A stretch of 64,000 nt of DNA from NCBI RefSeq assembly GCF_038246755.1, contig NZ_CP134706.1, positions 4,464,001 to 4,528,000 on the forward strand, read 5' to 3'. This DNA comes from Micromonospora sp. FIMYZ51. GTDB lineage: Bacteria; Actinomycetota; Actinomycetes; Mycobacteriales; Micromonosporaceae. Shown one piece after another: positions 1-15,000 of the stretch (positions within the stretch are counted from its first letter, which is position 1; each line of letters starts with the position of its first letter). The notes beneath the pieces are model-generated. The model was not told where the DNA came from. It did not search any database and saw only the letters and a program-made list of their open reading frames with translations. Both the position numbers and the translations under genes were made by a program.

Positions 1-3000
1 CGAGCTGGCGGCGGCGTAGCCGGTGCCGGTGGCGGCCCGCTCGCCGATCACCTCGTCGAAGTCGAGGTAGCTGAAGTAGACGTCGACCAGGCGGGTACCG
101 GCCACCGCCGGGCGGATCGCCGGTGCCGGGTACCGCCGGTGCGGCCACATCTCCACCTCCCTGGCGTGCACCTGGCGTACCAGGTCGGTCCAGCTGCCGG
201 CGGCGCGGTCGTGCGGGAACGGCAGGGTGTTCAGCGACATGGCGTAGACCCGCTCGCTGCCCACCAGGTCCGGCCGGGTGTGGCAGACCAGGCCGCTGTA
301 GAAGCGCGGCTCGTCGGTGAGCTGGCCGAGCACGGTCAGGTGCGCCGCGTGCAGCACCGCCTTGAGCGAGACCCGCGCGGCGGTGGCCAGCTCGCGCAGG
401 CCCGGCGCCAGGTCGTGGAAGGGCACCCGCACGGTGTGGGCGGTACGCGCCGACGGCTGCACCGCCGGCCGCCACCCGGTGGGCAGGGTGAACTTCGCGT
501 ACCGGTCCACCAGGTCCTGCCAGTACCGCTGGTCCGCCGGGGACTCCAGGGCCCGGCGTTCCGCGGCGACGAAGTCGGCGAAGCGCACCTGCGGCAGGGG
601 TACCGGCTCGGGTCGGTTGCCGGCGCGCAGCGTCCGGTAGTGGTCGAGGATCTCGGCCACCAGCGCGTGCAGGCTCCAGCCCTCGATGATCACGTGGCAG
701 ATGGTCAGCATCAGCCGCCAGCTGCGGTCGGTTTCCTGGCAGGCGGTGAAGCGCAGCAGCGGCGCCCGGCCGACGTCGAACGGCGAGGTGTACTCCACCG
801 CGACCAGCCGGCGCAGCTGCGCCGCGCGGTCGGACTCGGTCAGTTCGCGCAGGTCCCGCAGGACGACCGGCACCTGCACCTGCGCGTGCACCAGCTGCAT
901 CGGCACCGAATAGCCGGTCGGGTCCACCGAGGAGCGCAGCACCTCGTGCCGGTTCGTCACCAGCTGCACGGCCGCGCGCAACGCCGACAGGTCCACCGGG
1001 TCGTCGGCGTCGACGAGGAAGGAGGCGACGTTGTGGTAGTGGTGCCAGCCGTTGTCGGCCACCATCTCCAGCAGCATGCCGAGCTGCACCTGGGACAGCG
1101 GGTACGCGTCGGTGAGGCCCGCCGGCAGCAGGGCCTGATCTGCGGGGGTGACCAGCTCGAACGGTCGTACCGGGCGGTCCACGCGTACCGGTGTGGTGCG
1201 TTCGGCCAGCGCGGCGCAGAGCCGGGCCACGGTCTGTAGGTCGATGACGTCCGCGACGGTGACGTCCAGGCCCTCCTCGCGCAGTGCGCTGGCCAACACC
1301 AGCGCCTTGATGGAGTGCCCGCCCAGCTCGAAGAAGCCGTCCTCGACGCCGACCGCCGGCAGGCCCAGCACCCGGGCCCAGATCCCGGCGACCCGGGTCT
1401 CCAGCTCGGTACGCGGCGCGACTGCGGCACGCCCGTCGCCGGGATCGCCGGCCGTCGGCGCGGGCAGCGCCCGCCGGTCCAGCTTGCCGCTGTTGTTGCG
1501 GGGCAGCTGCTCCAGGGTCACGAAGGTCGACGGGATCATGTACTCCGGCAGGGTCCGGGCCAGCCCGGCGCGCAGCTGCGTGACCGCCGGCCGGATGCCG
1601 GGCGCACCGACCAGGTAGCCGACCAGCCGTGGGTCGCCCGGAACGTCCTCGCGCAACACGACCGCGGCCTCGGTGACCTCCGGCAACGCGCTCAGCGCCG
1701 CCTCCACCTCGCCCAACTCGATCCGGTAGCCGCGCAGTTTCACCTGGTCGTCGAGGCGACCGACGAACTCCACGCTGCCGTCGGGCAGCCGGATCCCCTG
1801 GTCACCGGTGCGGTACATCCGGGCACCGGCGGGACCGTACGGGTCGGGCAGGAATCGTTTGGCGGTAAGCGCCGGCTGGTGCAGGTAGCCCCGGGCCACG
1901 CCGTGGCCGGCCAGGTGGATCTCGCCGGGCACGCCGAGCGGCGCCGGATGGCCGTGTTGGTCGAGCACGTAGAGCCGCAGGCCGGGCAGGGGACGGCCGA
2001 TCCGGCTGCCCACGCCGGGCGCCAGGTCGGCCCGGGTGACCCGGTGGTAGGTGGAGTAGACCGAGGTTTCCGTGATGCCGTACATGTTGATCAGGGCGAT
2101 GCGGGCCAGCCCGAGCCGGTCGACCCAGCCGGCGAGGTCGGCGAAGTCGAGGCGCTCGCCGGCCAGCACCACCGCGCGCAGCGCGAGCCCGCGCAGCCGC
2201 GAGTCGCCGTCGGCGGCCAGCCCGACCAGGCCACGGAACGCCGTCGGCGTCTGCGCCAGCAGGGTCACCTCCTGCTCGACCAGCAGGTCGAGCAGGTCCT
2301 CCGGGGAGCGGGCCACCACCCGGGGGACCATCACCAGCCGACTGCCGTGCAGCAGCGCACCCCACAGCTCCCAGACCGAGACGTCGAAGGCGTACGAGTG
2401 GAAGAGCGCGACGACGTCGGTCTCGTCGGTGGCGAAGTGCTCCTGGGTGCTGGCGAGCAGCCGCAGCACGTTTGCGTGGCTGACGCAGACGCCCTTCGGG
2501 CGGCCGGTCGAGCCGGAGGTGTAGATGACGTAGAGCGGGTCGTCGGCGTCGTTCACCGCAACCGGGTCGGTCTGCGGGTGACGGCTGAGGTCGGTGCGGT
2601 CGAGCAGCACCACCTCCCCGTCGTACCCGCCCAGCGCGTCGGCCTGGTCGCTGGTGGTGACCACCGTGCGGGCCCCGGCGTCGGCGAGCAGGTAGGCGAT
2701 CCGCTCGGCCGGCTGCGCCGGGTCCAGCGGCAGGTACGCCGCACCGGCCTTGAGTACGCCGAGCAGTGCGGGAACCAGTTCCGCGCCCCGGTCCAGGCAG
2801 ACCCCTACCACCGTGCCCCGGCCGGCACCGAGCGTCCGCAGGTGCCCGGCCAGCTGGTTGGCGTGCGCGTTTACCTGTGCGTACGTCAGCCGGGTCGGGC
2901 CGGCCACCACCGCCACCGCGTCGGGCGCGGCGGCCACCCGGGCCTGGAACGCCTCGGCCAGGCTGCCGGTGACCGACTCCTCGACCCCGCTGTCGACCAC

Positions 3001-6000
3001 GCCGAGCAGCCGCTCCCGCTCGCCGCCGGGCAGGCAGACCGCTTGCGCGTCGCCGGCCGGGTCGGCGACCATCGTCGCCAGCACCGCCCGGTACATGCCG
3101 GCCAGCCGGCCCAGGTTGGCCCGGGAGAGCACGTCGCTGCGGCTGGAGAGCTGGTAGTTGCCGCGGTGCGCGAAGACCGACAGCTCGAACTCGGTGGCGC
3201 CGTCACCGGCGCTGCCGACCACGACCGGTTCGGTGCCGGTCGCGGTCGCACCGGCTGCGGCCCGGGAGAAGTCCTGGTAGTTGAACATCACCCGGAGTAG
3301 CCGCTGGCCGCTGTCGCGTTGGATCTCGGCCAGCGGGAACCGCCGGTGCGGCCAGAGTTCGACCTCCCGGTCGAAGACGGCGGTGACCAGGTCCCGCCAG
3401 GTGCGGGCGGTGCGGTCGTAGCCGAACGGCAGGGTGTTGAGGTACATGCCGTGCACCCGCTCGGCGCCGAGCAGTTCGGGCCGGGCGTCGCAGACCAGAC
3501 CGGCGTGGAAGCTGTCCTCGGTGGTGAGCTGGCTGAGCACCTTCAGGTGCGCGGCGTGCAGCACCGCCTTGACCGAGACGCCGGATTCGGCGGCGAGTCG
3601 CGCGACGGCCTCGGCCAGGTCGGCGATGTCGACGCCGGTCGAGACCGGCATCGGGTCGCCGGCCTCGCCCCAGCCGGTGGGCAGGGCGAACGGGCTACGC
3701 CCGTCGATCGCCGTACGCCAGTAGTCGCGGTCCTCGTCAGCGGCGAGCGAGGCGAGTTCGGCGGCGATGAAGTCGGCGTAGCGGACCGGCGGCCGTTCGG
3801 TCTCGGTCGGCTGCCGGCCGTCAACCAGTTCCGCGTACGCGGTGAGCAGTTCGGCGAGCAGTTGGGCGCTGCTCCAGCCCTCGGTGACCGCGTGGCAGAT
3901 GGTGAAGGTGAGCCACCAGCTTTCGGCGCTGTCCCGGTGCGCGGCGACCCGCAGCAGCGGCGCGGCGGCCAGGTCGAAGCGGTCGGCCCGCTCGGCGGCG
4001 ACGAACTCCTCGAAGAGGCGCTGCTGCTCGTCGGGCGGCACGTCCCGGCCGTCCACCACGGTCACCTGCGGGGTCACCTGGGCGTGCACCAGCTGCATGG
4101 GCACCGAGTAGCCGGTCAGGTCGAACGAGGTACGCAGGATCTCGTGCCGGGCGACAACCGTGGCGACGGCGGTCCGCAGCGCGTCGGCGGAGAAGGGCCG
4201 CCCGTCGCGGACCTGGTGGGCGATGACGCTGTGGTACGCCGCCCGGTCGCCGCTGGTGGCCAGCTCGACGAGCATGCCGAGCTGGGTCTGCGACGCCGGA
4301 TAGGCGTCGGTGAGCCCGGCCGGCAGCAGCACCCGATCGGCCGCACCGATGAGCGCGAACGGCTCGACCGGCGTCCACTCCTGCCCGGTGCCGCCGCTCA
4401 GCGAGGCGGCGAGCCCACGCACCGTCCGGTACGCGAACACGTCCCGCACGCTTGTCGGATAACCCGCCGCCCGCAACGACCCGACCAATGTCACCGCCAA
4501 CATCGAGTCCCCACCGAGGTCGAAGAAACTCTCCTCGACACTCACCGACTCCCGACCCAACACCCGAGCCCACACCTCGGCTACCGCCCGCTCCACCACC
4601 GACACCGCCGCCACGAACACACCCACCGGCACGTCACCGGCCCCCGGCACCGGCAACCGCCGCCGATCCACCTTCCCGTTCGCATCCACCGGCACCGCAT
4701 CGATCACCACGAACGCCGCCGGCACCATCGCCTCCGGCAGACTCCCCCGCACCAACTCCCGCAACCCGACCGCATCCAGCTCGACACCAGGCTCGGGCAC
4801 CACAAAGCCGGCCAACACCCGCCGACCCTCGACCTCCGTCACCGCCGCCACCGCATCCCGTACCCCCGCACACGACCGCAGCGCCGACTCCACCTCGCCC
4901 AGCTCGATGCGCACCCCGTGCAACTTCACCTGCGCATCCAACCGACCCAAAAACTCCAAGCTCCCGTCCGACCGCCACGCCACCAGATCCCCAGTCCGAT
5001 ACAACCGCGACCCCGCCGACCCAAACGGATCCGGCACAAACCGATCCGCCGTCAGCTCCGCAGCATTCAGATAACCCCGACCAACCCCAACCCCCGCCAC
5101 ACACAACTCACCCGGCACCCCCACCGGCACCAACTCCAACCGCTCGTCGAGCACGTGCAGCCGCAGGTTGGGGTGGGGTCCGCCGAGCGGTACCCGGTTC
5201 AGCTCGGCCAGGGCCTGCGGGTCGCAGCGCCACGCGGTGACGTCGACCGCCGCCTCGGCGGGCCCGTACGTGTTGTGCAGCTCGCAGCCGGGCAGCGCGG
5301 CCAGGAACGCCCGCGCCACGTCGACCGGCAGCTCCTCGCCGCCGACTCCGACGGAGCGCAGCGAGGTGCAGTCGCCGAGCCCCTCGGCAAGCATCGCGGC
5401 AAGCATGGTCGGTACGAAGTGGACGGTAGTCACCTGCTCGGAGATGATCAGCTCGCGGAGGTACGCGGGGTCCCGGTGCCCGCCCGGTCGGGCCACGACG
5501 AGCCGCGCGCCGGCCGACAGCGCGGCGTAGATCTCGGCCGGCGACACGTCGAAGCCGATCTCGGTCTTCTGGAGCACCACACCGTCCGCGCCCAGGCGGT
5601 AGACCTCCGGTAGGACATGGTGGGTGCGGTTGACCAGGCCGGCGTGGGTGACCACCGCACCCTTCGGCCGACCCGTCGAACCCGACGTGAAGATCACATA
5701 ACAGGCGTTCTCCGACCCGACCACCACCGGCAGATCGGCCGCCGACTCACCCGCCCACACCTGCGGACGATCCACCAACACCGCCCGCGCCGACGACTCC
5801 GGCAACACCGCCACCAGCGCCGACGACGTCACCACCACCGACGCCCCCGCATCGGCCACCATCACACCCAACCGCTCCGGCGGATACGACGGATCCAACG
5901 GCACATACACACCACCCGCCTTGTGCACGGCCAACATCGCCACCACCTGCTCCACCGACCGATCCAGACACACCCCCACCAACACCTCAGGGCCCACCCC

Positions 6001-9000
6001 CATCGAGCACAGATGACGGGCCAACCGATTCGCCGCCGCACTCAACTCCCCATACGACAACGACACCCCACCACCGGAGACCGCCACCGCATCCGGCCGC
6101 GCGGCCACCTGCTCCTCGAACGCCGAGAACGCCACCCCCGACACCGGCACCACCACACCGGCACCCACCTCCGACAACCACGCCGCCTCACCCGACGGCA
6201 CGAGCGCCCTCCGCGCATCGCCGTCCGGATCCGCAACCATCGCCTCCAACACCAACCGGAACATCCCCGCCAACCGCGACAACCCACCACCACCAAACAC
6301 CCGCACATCCCCGACCAGGCGGATCGCCGATCCGCTGGCACCGACGGAGAGGACGAACTCGGTGGCGGCTCCGTCCGCGGCCACAAGCGACCGGGTGCCG
6401 CTGGCGGTCGGGCCCTCGGTGGTCAGCGCCTGGCTGCTGCTGGCGGTCGCGTCCCGGGTCACCGATGCCTCGGCGGCATCCTCGGTCCAGGCCGCCGCAG
6501 GGCCACTGGCCGGCGCGGTCGTCCCGGCGGTGTCGGACTGGCCGGTGCTGGGTTCGGTGTAGTTGAAGACGACGTCGATCGGGTGTGCGTCCACGCCGGT
6601 CAGTCGGCGTACCGCCGGCAGCGGGTAACGCCGGTGCGGCCAGAGTCCGACCTCCCGGTCGAAGACGGCGGTGACCAGCTCACGCCAGGTGCGGGCGGTG
6701 CGGTCGTGACCGAACGGCAGCGTGTTTATGTACATGCCGTGCACCCGCTCCGCGCCCCGCACCTCCGGGCGCGCGTCGCAGACCAGGCCGCTGTGGAAGG
6801 CCGGCTCGTTGGTGAGCTGGCTCATCACCTTCAGGTGCGCGGCGTGCAGGACCGCCTTGACGGGTACGCCGAGACTGCTTGCGAGCCGGCGCAGTGCGCC
6901 GTCCAGGTCGGCGAGGTCCAGCTCGGTGCGGCACACCTGTCGGGGGCCGGAGTCGCTGGTCGGGGTGCCCGGCAGGGTGAGCTTCGGCCGCCCGGTCACC
7001 ACCTGCCGCCAGTAGTCGGTGTCCTCGGCCGAGTCGAGCGCCGCCAGTTCGGCGGCGACGAAGTCGGCGTACCGGACGGTCGTCGGTTGGGCGGGGGTGG
7101 GCTGCTCGCCGCGCCGCCGCCGGTGGTAGCCGTCGAGCAGGTCGGCCAGCAGGAGGTTCAGGTCCCAGCCGCCGGTGACCAGGTGGCTGACGGCGATGGT
7201 GAGCCACCAGGAGTCGGCGTCTTCGCGGTGCACGGCCACCCGCAGCAGCGGCGGTGGTTGCGCCGGGTCGAAGGGGCGCTCCCGTTCGGCGGCGACGTAC
7301 GCCGCGAGGCTGGCCGCCTCGGGGTGCACGGCGACCGGCACTCGGGCCTCGGCGTGCACCAGTTGCATGGGCACCGAGTAGCCGTCGAGGTCGAACGAGG
7401 TACGCAGCGTTTCGTGCCGGGCGACCAACTCGGCGAGCGTGGCGTGCAGCGGCTCGACGTCGAAGGGCAGTTCGTCGGGTACGCGCATGCTGTGCACGAT
7501 GTGGTACGGCGTGCCGGCCTCGTCCCTGGCGATCTCGACGGCCATGCCCACCTGGGCCTGGGTGGCCGGGTAGGCGTCGGTGAGCCCGTCCGGCAGCAAC
7601 GCCCGGTCCGCCGCACCGATGAGCGCGAACGGCTCGACCGGCGTCCACTCCTGCCCGGTGCCGCCGCTCAGCGAGGCGGCGAGCCCACGCACCGTCCGGT
7701 ACGCGAACACGTCCCGCACGCTTGTCGGATAACCCGCCGCCCGCAACGACCCGACCAATGTCACCGCCAACATCGAGTCCCCACCGAGGTCGAAGAAACT
7801 CTCCTCGACACTCACCGACTCCCGACCCAACACCCGAGCCCACACCTCGGCTACCGCCCGCTCCACCACCGACACCGCCGCCACGAACACACCCACCGGC
7901 AGATCAGCGACCCCCGGCACCGGCAACCGCCGCCGATCCACCTTCCCGTTCGCATCCACCGGCACCGCATCGATCACCACGAACGCCGCCGGCACCATCG
8001 CCTCCGGCAGACTCCCCCGCACCAACTCCCGCAACCCGACCGCATCCAGCTCGACACCAGGCTCGGGCACCACAAAGCCGGCCAACACCCGCCGACCCTC
8101 GACCTCCGTCACCGCCGCCACCGCATCCCGTACCCCCGCACAGGACCGCAGCGCCGACTCCACCTCGCCCAGCTCGATGCGCACCCCGTGCAACTTCACC
8201 TGCGCATCCAACCGACCCAAAAACTCCAAGCTCCCGTCCGACCGCCACGCCACCAGATCCCCAGTCCGATACAACCGCGACCCCGCCGACCCAAACGGAT
8301 CCGGCACAAACCGATCCGCCGTCAGCTCCGCAGCATTCAGATAACCCCGACCAACCCCAACCCCCGCCACACACAACTCACCCGGCACCCCCACCGGCAC
8401 CAACTCCAACCGCTCGTCGAGCACGTGGAGGGTGAGGTTCGGGAAGGGGCGGCCCAGCGGCACCCGGGCGAGGCCGGTCAGGTCGTCGGCGGTGCAGCGC
8501 CAATTGGTGACGTCGATTGTGGTCTCCGCCGGCCCGTACGTGTTGTGCAGCTCGCAGTCGGGCAGCGCGGCCAGGAACGCCCGCGCCAGGTCCACGGGCA
8601 GTTCCTCGCCACCGACCGCCACCGAGCGCAACGAGACGCAGCCGGTGATGTCCTCCGCGAGCAGGGCGGCAAGCATGCTGGGCACCAGCTCGATCGCGGT
8701 CACCGACTCGGCGATGATCAGCTCCCGCAGGTACCCGGGGTCGCGGTGCCCACCGGGCCGGGCGATGACGAGCCGCGCTCCGGTGGAGAGGCCCGCGTAG
8801 ATCTCGGCCGGGGAGACGTCGAAGCCGATCTCGGTCTTCTGGAGGATGACGCCGTCCGGGCCGAGACAGTTGATTGTGGGTGCGACGTGCGCGGTCCGGT
8901 TGACCAGGCCGGCGTGGGTGACCACCGCACCCTTCGGCCGACCCGTCGAACCCGACGTGAAGATCACATAACAGGCGTTCTCCGACCCGACCACCACCGG

Positions 9001-12000
9001 CAGATCGGCCGCCGACTCACCCGCCCACACCTGCGGACGATCCACCAACACCGCCCGCGCCGACGACTCCGGCAACACCGCCACCAGCGCCGACGACGTC
9101 ACCACCACCGACGCCCCCGCATCGGCCACCATCACACCCAACCGCTCCGGCGGATACGACGGATCCAACGGCACATACACACCACCCGCCTTGTGCACGG
9201 CCAACATCGCCACCACCTGCTCCACCGACCGATCCAGACACACCCCCACCAACACCTCAGGGCCCACCCCCATCGAGCACAGATGACGGGCCAACCGATT
9301 CGCCGCCGCACTCAACTCCCCATACGACAACGACACCCCACCACCGGAGACCGCCACCGCATCCGGCCGCGCGGCCACCTGCTCCTCGAACGCCGAGAAC
9401 GCCACCCCCGACACCGGCACCACCACACCGGCACCCACCTCCGACAACCACTGCGCCTCACCCGACGGCACACACGCCCTCCGCGCATCCCCATCCGGAT
9501 CCGCAACCATCGCCTCCAACACCAACCGGAACATCCCCGCCAACCGCGACAACCCACCACCACCGAACACCCGCACATCCCCGACCAGGTCGAGGAAGCC
9601 GCTGGCCGCGGTGACCTGGAGGGTGAACTCCGTGCCGCCCTCACCGGCGACGGCCTCGAAGCCGACCTGTTCCTCGCTGTCGGTGTTGGCGCGGCGGAAC
9701 TCGGTGTAGTCGAAGACAACGTCGACCGGGTGCGCGTCCGCACCGGTCAGTCGGCGTACCGCCGGCAGCGGGTAACGCCGGTGCGGCCACAGTTCCGCCT
9801 CGCGGTCGAAGACCGCCCGGACCAGTTCCCGCCAGGTGCGGGCACCCCGCTCGTAGCCGAACGGCAGGATGTTGATGTACATGCCGTGCACCCGCTCCGC
9901 GCCCCGCACCTCCGGGCGCGCGTCGCAGACCAGGCCGGTGTGGAACCGCCGCTCGTCGGTGAGCTGGCTCATCACCTTCAGGTGCGCCGCGTGCAGGACC
10001 GCCTTCGGAGACACCTCGTACGCCGAGGCCAGGGCACGGATGCGCGGGTCGAGATCCTGGTAGCTGAGCCGGTGCCGGACCGTACTGGTCGTCGCGGCCG
10101 GTTCGCCCCAGCCGGTGGGCGGGGTGAACTTGGCGTACCCGGAAATGATCTTGTGCCAGTATGCCTGGTCCTCCCGCGAGTCCAGCGCCGCTCGTTCCCC
10201 GGCGACGAAGTCGGCGTAGCGGACCGCGATCGGCTCGGCCGCCTCCGGTGCCATGCCGACACAGCGCCGCTCGTAGCAGCTGAGCAGCTCGGCCAGGAGG
10301 GCGTTGAGGTCCCAGCCGCCGGTGACCAGGTGGCTGATCGCCACGGTGAGCCACCAGCCGCCATCGGCGGCGGCGTGGGCGCTGACCCGCAGCAGCGGCG
10401 CGGGGTGCTCCGGGTGGAACGGCCGGGCCCGCTCGCCATCGACGTGCTCGCGCAGCTGCGCCTCGGCCCGTTCCTGGTCGAGCGGCAGGATCCGGACGTC
10501 GACGGGCGCCTCGGTGTGCACGAGTTGCAGCGGCACCGAGTAGCCGTCCAGGTCGAACGACGTGCGCAGGGTCTCGTGCCGGGCGACGACGTCACGCACC
10601 GCAGCGGTCAGCGCCTCGGCGGAGAACCGCTGACGGCTGTGCACCCGGAAGCAGCGGACGATGTGGTACAGCGACCGCTCCGGGGCCTTCTGCATCTCGA
10701 CAAGCATGCCGAGCTGCGCCTGGGCGATCGGGTACGCGTCGTCGAGGCCGGTGGGCAGGGCGGCCCGGTCGGCGGCGTTGAGCTGCGCGAAGCGGGCGAC
10801 CGGCTGGAACTGCGGTTCGGCGGCCTCGCTCTGCTTGGCGGCGAGGTGTGCGGCGAGCGCGGCGACCGTGCGGTGCACGAACACGTCGCGTACGCCGACC
10901 GGGAACTTGGCCACCCGTAGCGCGCCGACAAGTGCCACCGCTCGGAGCGAGTCGCCACCGAGGTCGAAGAAGTTGTCGACGACGCTCACGGTGTCGAGCT
11001 TGAGCACCCACGCCCAGATCTCGGCGAGTTGGGCCTCCAGGTCCGTACGCGGTGCCACGTGCACCCGCTCGGTCACCGTCACCGACTCCAGCAGCGCCGC
11101 CCGATCCACCTTGCCGTTGGCGTTGAGTGGGATGGTTTCGACGGCGATCAGGTCGGCCGGGATCATGTACTCCGGCAGCCGATCGGCACACTCCTGCCGT
11201 ACCCGCTGCACCAGGCCCGCATCCGGGGCCTCGGGCACGTAGAAGGCCAGCAGTCGGGCCTCGTCGGTCTGCACGAGGGCCACCGCGTCCCGCACCCCGG
11301 CCACGGCGCTGAGCACGGACTCGATCTCGCCGAGCTCGATGCGGTAGCCACGCACCTTCACCTGATGGTCCACCCGACCCAGAAACTCCACCACACCATC
11401 AGGCAACCGACGGGTCAGATCCCCGGTCCGATACAACCGCGACCCCGCCGGCCCGAACGGGTCCGGCACGAACCGATCCGCGGTCAACCCCGGCTGACCC
11501 ACATAACCGCGAGCGACACCGATTCCGCCGACATACAACTCGCCCGTGACCCCGACGGGCACCGGCTGCATCCAGCCGTCCAACACATACATCCGCATGC
11601 CCGGCAACGCCCGACCGATCGGCACCACCGGCAACGTCTGCTCCACCCGCACCGGGAACACACACGTACCCACCGACGCCTCCGTCGGCCCATACTCATT
11701 GACAAAATTCCCCGGACCCAGCAGGCCCAGCCACCGGTTCGCCACCGCCGCCGGCAAACCCTCACCAGCAACCACCACCACCGACGCCAACCCCGCCAAC
11801 CGCTCATCCGCAAGCTGCCGACCCAAAATCTCCAAATGACCCGGCGTCAACTTCAAGAAACTGAACGGACCCGCCACATCCAGAACCACACCCAACTCCG
11901 CCAGGTCCACATCCTGATCCACCATGAACACCCGCTGACCCGCCACCAACGGCGCCCACAGGTTCGGCACCTGCAAATCAAAAGCCACCGACGAGAACAC

Positions 12001-15000
12001 CGCACAACCAGCCGAACCACGACCCGCCAACTCCTCCGCCGCCCACCGAATATGATTCGCCAAACCCCGATGCGTAACCTGCACACCCTTCGGCCGACCC
12101 GTCGAACCCGACGTGAAAATCACATACGCCACATCATCCAAATCCACCACACCCGGCAACACCACCGACTCACGCGAAACCACGTCCTCCACGGCCAAGA
12201 CCTCGACACCGGCCGGGAAACGATCCGCATAACGAGCCGACGTCACCACCCGGGACACACCCGCATCCGCCAACATCGAACCAATCCGACCCGCCGGATA
12301 CGACGGATCCAACGGCACAAACGCCGCCCCCGCCTTCCACACACCCAACAACGCCGCCACCAAATCAACACCCCGATCCAACAACACCCCCACCACACCA
12401 CCACGACCCACACCCCGCGACACCAACCAACCCGCCAAACCGGCCGCTCGCGCATCCAACTCCACGAACGACTCCCCATTTACCGCCTCACCCGACGGCA
12501 CCACACCCACCTGACGCTCAAAACCGTCCAACACCGACCACGACACCGGCTCCACCACACCCGCGCCATCACCCAACACCACCGACACCTCACCCGACGG
12601 CAAACACACCACCCGCGCATCCCCACCCGAATCCGCCACCATCGCCTCCAACACCGCCCGATACATCCCACCCAGGCGGAGGACGTTGGGGTAGCTGACG
12701 ACGTGTGGACGGCTGAGGATGCTCAGCGTTCCGTCGAGGGTGGAGACGTGCAGGTCGAACTCGCTGGACGCTTCGTAGATGGCCTCGCCGAAGCCGACCC
12801 GGTCGGTGTCGACCTGGGCGAAGTCGAGGAAGTTGAAGAGGATCTCGATGGGCCGCTCGCCGCCGGTGAAGCGTTGCACCGCGGGCAGCGGGTAGTGCCG
12901 GTGCGGCCACAGCTCCAGTTCGGCGGCGAAGGTCTGCCGGATCAACTCCGCCCAGGTGGCGGCGGATCCCTTGTGCACGAACGGCAGCGTGTTGAGGTGC
13001 ATGCCGTACACCCGGTCCGCGCCGGCCACCTCGGGCCGGCCGTGGCAGACCAGGCCGCTGGTGAAGGTTTCCTGGTCGGTGAGCTGGCTCATCACCTTCA
13101 GGTGCGCGGCCAGCAGCACGCTCTTCAGCGACGTGCCGGTACGGCTGGCCAGGCTCTTGAGCCCGTCGAGCAGGTCGTGCAGCGGCACCCGGGTGCCGCA
13201 CTGGAACTCGGGGTCGCTCTCCGGCGCACCCCAGCCGGCGGGCAGGGCGAAGCGCGGGTAGTCGACAACGCCCCGCCAGTACGCCTCGTCCTCGGCCGAG
13301 CGCAGGGCGGCGAGTTCGGCGGCGACGAAGTCGGCGTAGCGGACCGGCAGCGCGTCGAAGGGTACGGGCGCGTCGGTGTCCCGCAGTCGCCGGTAGTTGT
13401 CCAGAATCTCCATCAGCAGCGAGTGGTGGCTCCAGCCTTCGAGGATGCCGTGCGACATGGTCAGCACGAACCACCAGGCGTTGCCCGCACCGATCGCGCC
13501 GGCGACGCGGATCTGGGGATACTCGTGCGGCGCGAACGGGGTGGCCCGCTCGGCGGCCATGTACGCGCGCAGCCCCTCCTCGGCGTCGGTGCCGCGCAGG
13601 TCGAGCACGGTCACCTCGATCGGCACCTCGCTGTGCACGAGTTGCAGCGGCACCGAGTAGCCGTCCAGGGCGAACGACGTACGCAGGATCTCGTGCCGGT
13701 CCACGACGGTCTGCACCGCGCGGCGCAGCGCGTCGGGGGCCAAGGGCTGCTCGTCGTGGATCGGGAAGGCCGAGACGTTGTGGTAGGTGTGCCGGTCGGT
13801 GTCGGCAAGCATCTGCACAAGCATGCCGAGCTGCACCTGACCGATCGGGTACGCGTCGTCGAGGCCGCTGGGCAGGGCGGCCCGGTCGGCGGCGTCGAGC
13901 TGCGCGAAGCGGGCGACCGGCTGGAACTGCGGCGCGACAGCCTCGGTCTGGGCCGCCTGGATGTGTGCGGCGAGCGCGGCCACGGAGCGGTGCACGAAGA
14001 TGTCCCGCACGGATGCGGGGAACCCGGCCGCGCGCAGCGCCCCGACGAGGGCGATCGCGCTGATGGAGTGTCCGCCGAGGTCGAAGAAGTTGTCGACGAC
14101 GCTCACGGTGTCGAGCTTGAGCACCCGCGCCCAGATCTCGGCGAGTTGGGCCTCCAGGTCCGTACGCGGTGCCACGTGCACCCGCTCGGTCACCGTCACC
14201 GACTCCAGCAGCGCCGCCCGATCCACCTTGCCGTTGGCGTTGAGCGGGATCGCCTCCACCGCGATCAGGTCGGCCGGGATCATGTACTCCGGCAGCCGAT
14301 CGGCACACTCCTGCCGTACCCGCTGCGCCAACTCCACATCGGGTGCCTCGGGCACGTAGAAGGCCAGCAGTCGGGCCTCTTCACCCTGCACGACCGCGAC
14401 CGCCTCCCGCACCCCGGCCACGGCGGTGAGCACGGACTCGATCTCGCCGAGCTCGATCCGGTAGCCACGCACCTTCACCTGATGGTCCACCCGACCCAGA
14501 AACTCCACCACACCATCAGGCAACCGACGGGTCAGATCCCCGGTCCGATACAACCGCGACCCCGCCGGCCCGAACGGGTCCGGCACGAACCGATCCGCGG
14601 TCAACCCCGGCTGACCCACATAACCGCGAGCGACACCGATTCCGCCGACATACAACTCGCCCGTGACCCCGACGGGCACCGGCTGCATCCAGCCGTCCAA
14701 CACATACATCCGCATGCCCGGCAACGCCCGACCGATCGGCACCACCGGCAACGTCTGCTCCACCCGCACCGGGAACACACACGTACCCACCGACGCCTCC
14801 GTCGGCCCATACTCATTGACAAAATTCCCCGGACCCAGCAGGCCCAGCCACCGGTTCGCCACCGCCGCCGGCAAACCCTCACCAGCAACCACCACCACCG
14901 ACGCCAACCCCGCCAACCGCTCATCCGCAAGCTGCCGACCCAAAATCTCCAAATGACCCGGCGTCAACTTCAAGAAACTGAACGGACCCGCCACATCCAG

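Noticed and set aside
4340..9589. Repeated segments as mobile elements
   Set aside because: No transposase, inverted ends or target duplications; both copies are in frame inside NRPS modules and code for matching adenylation/carrier parts.
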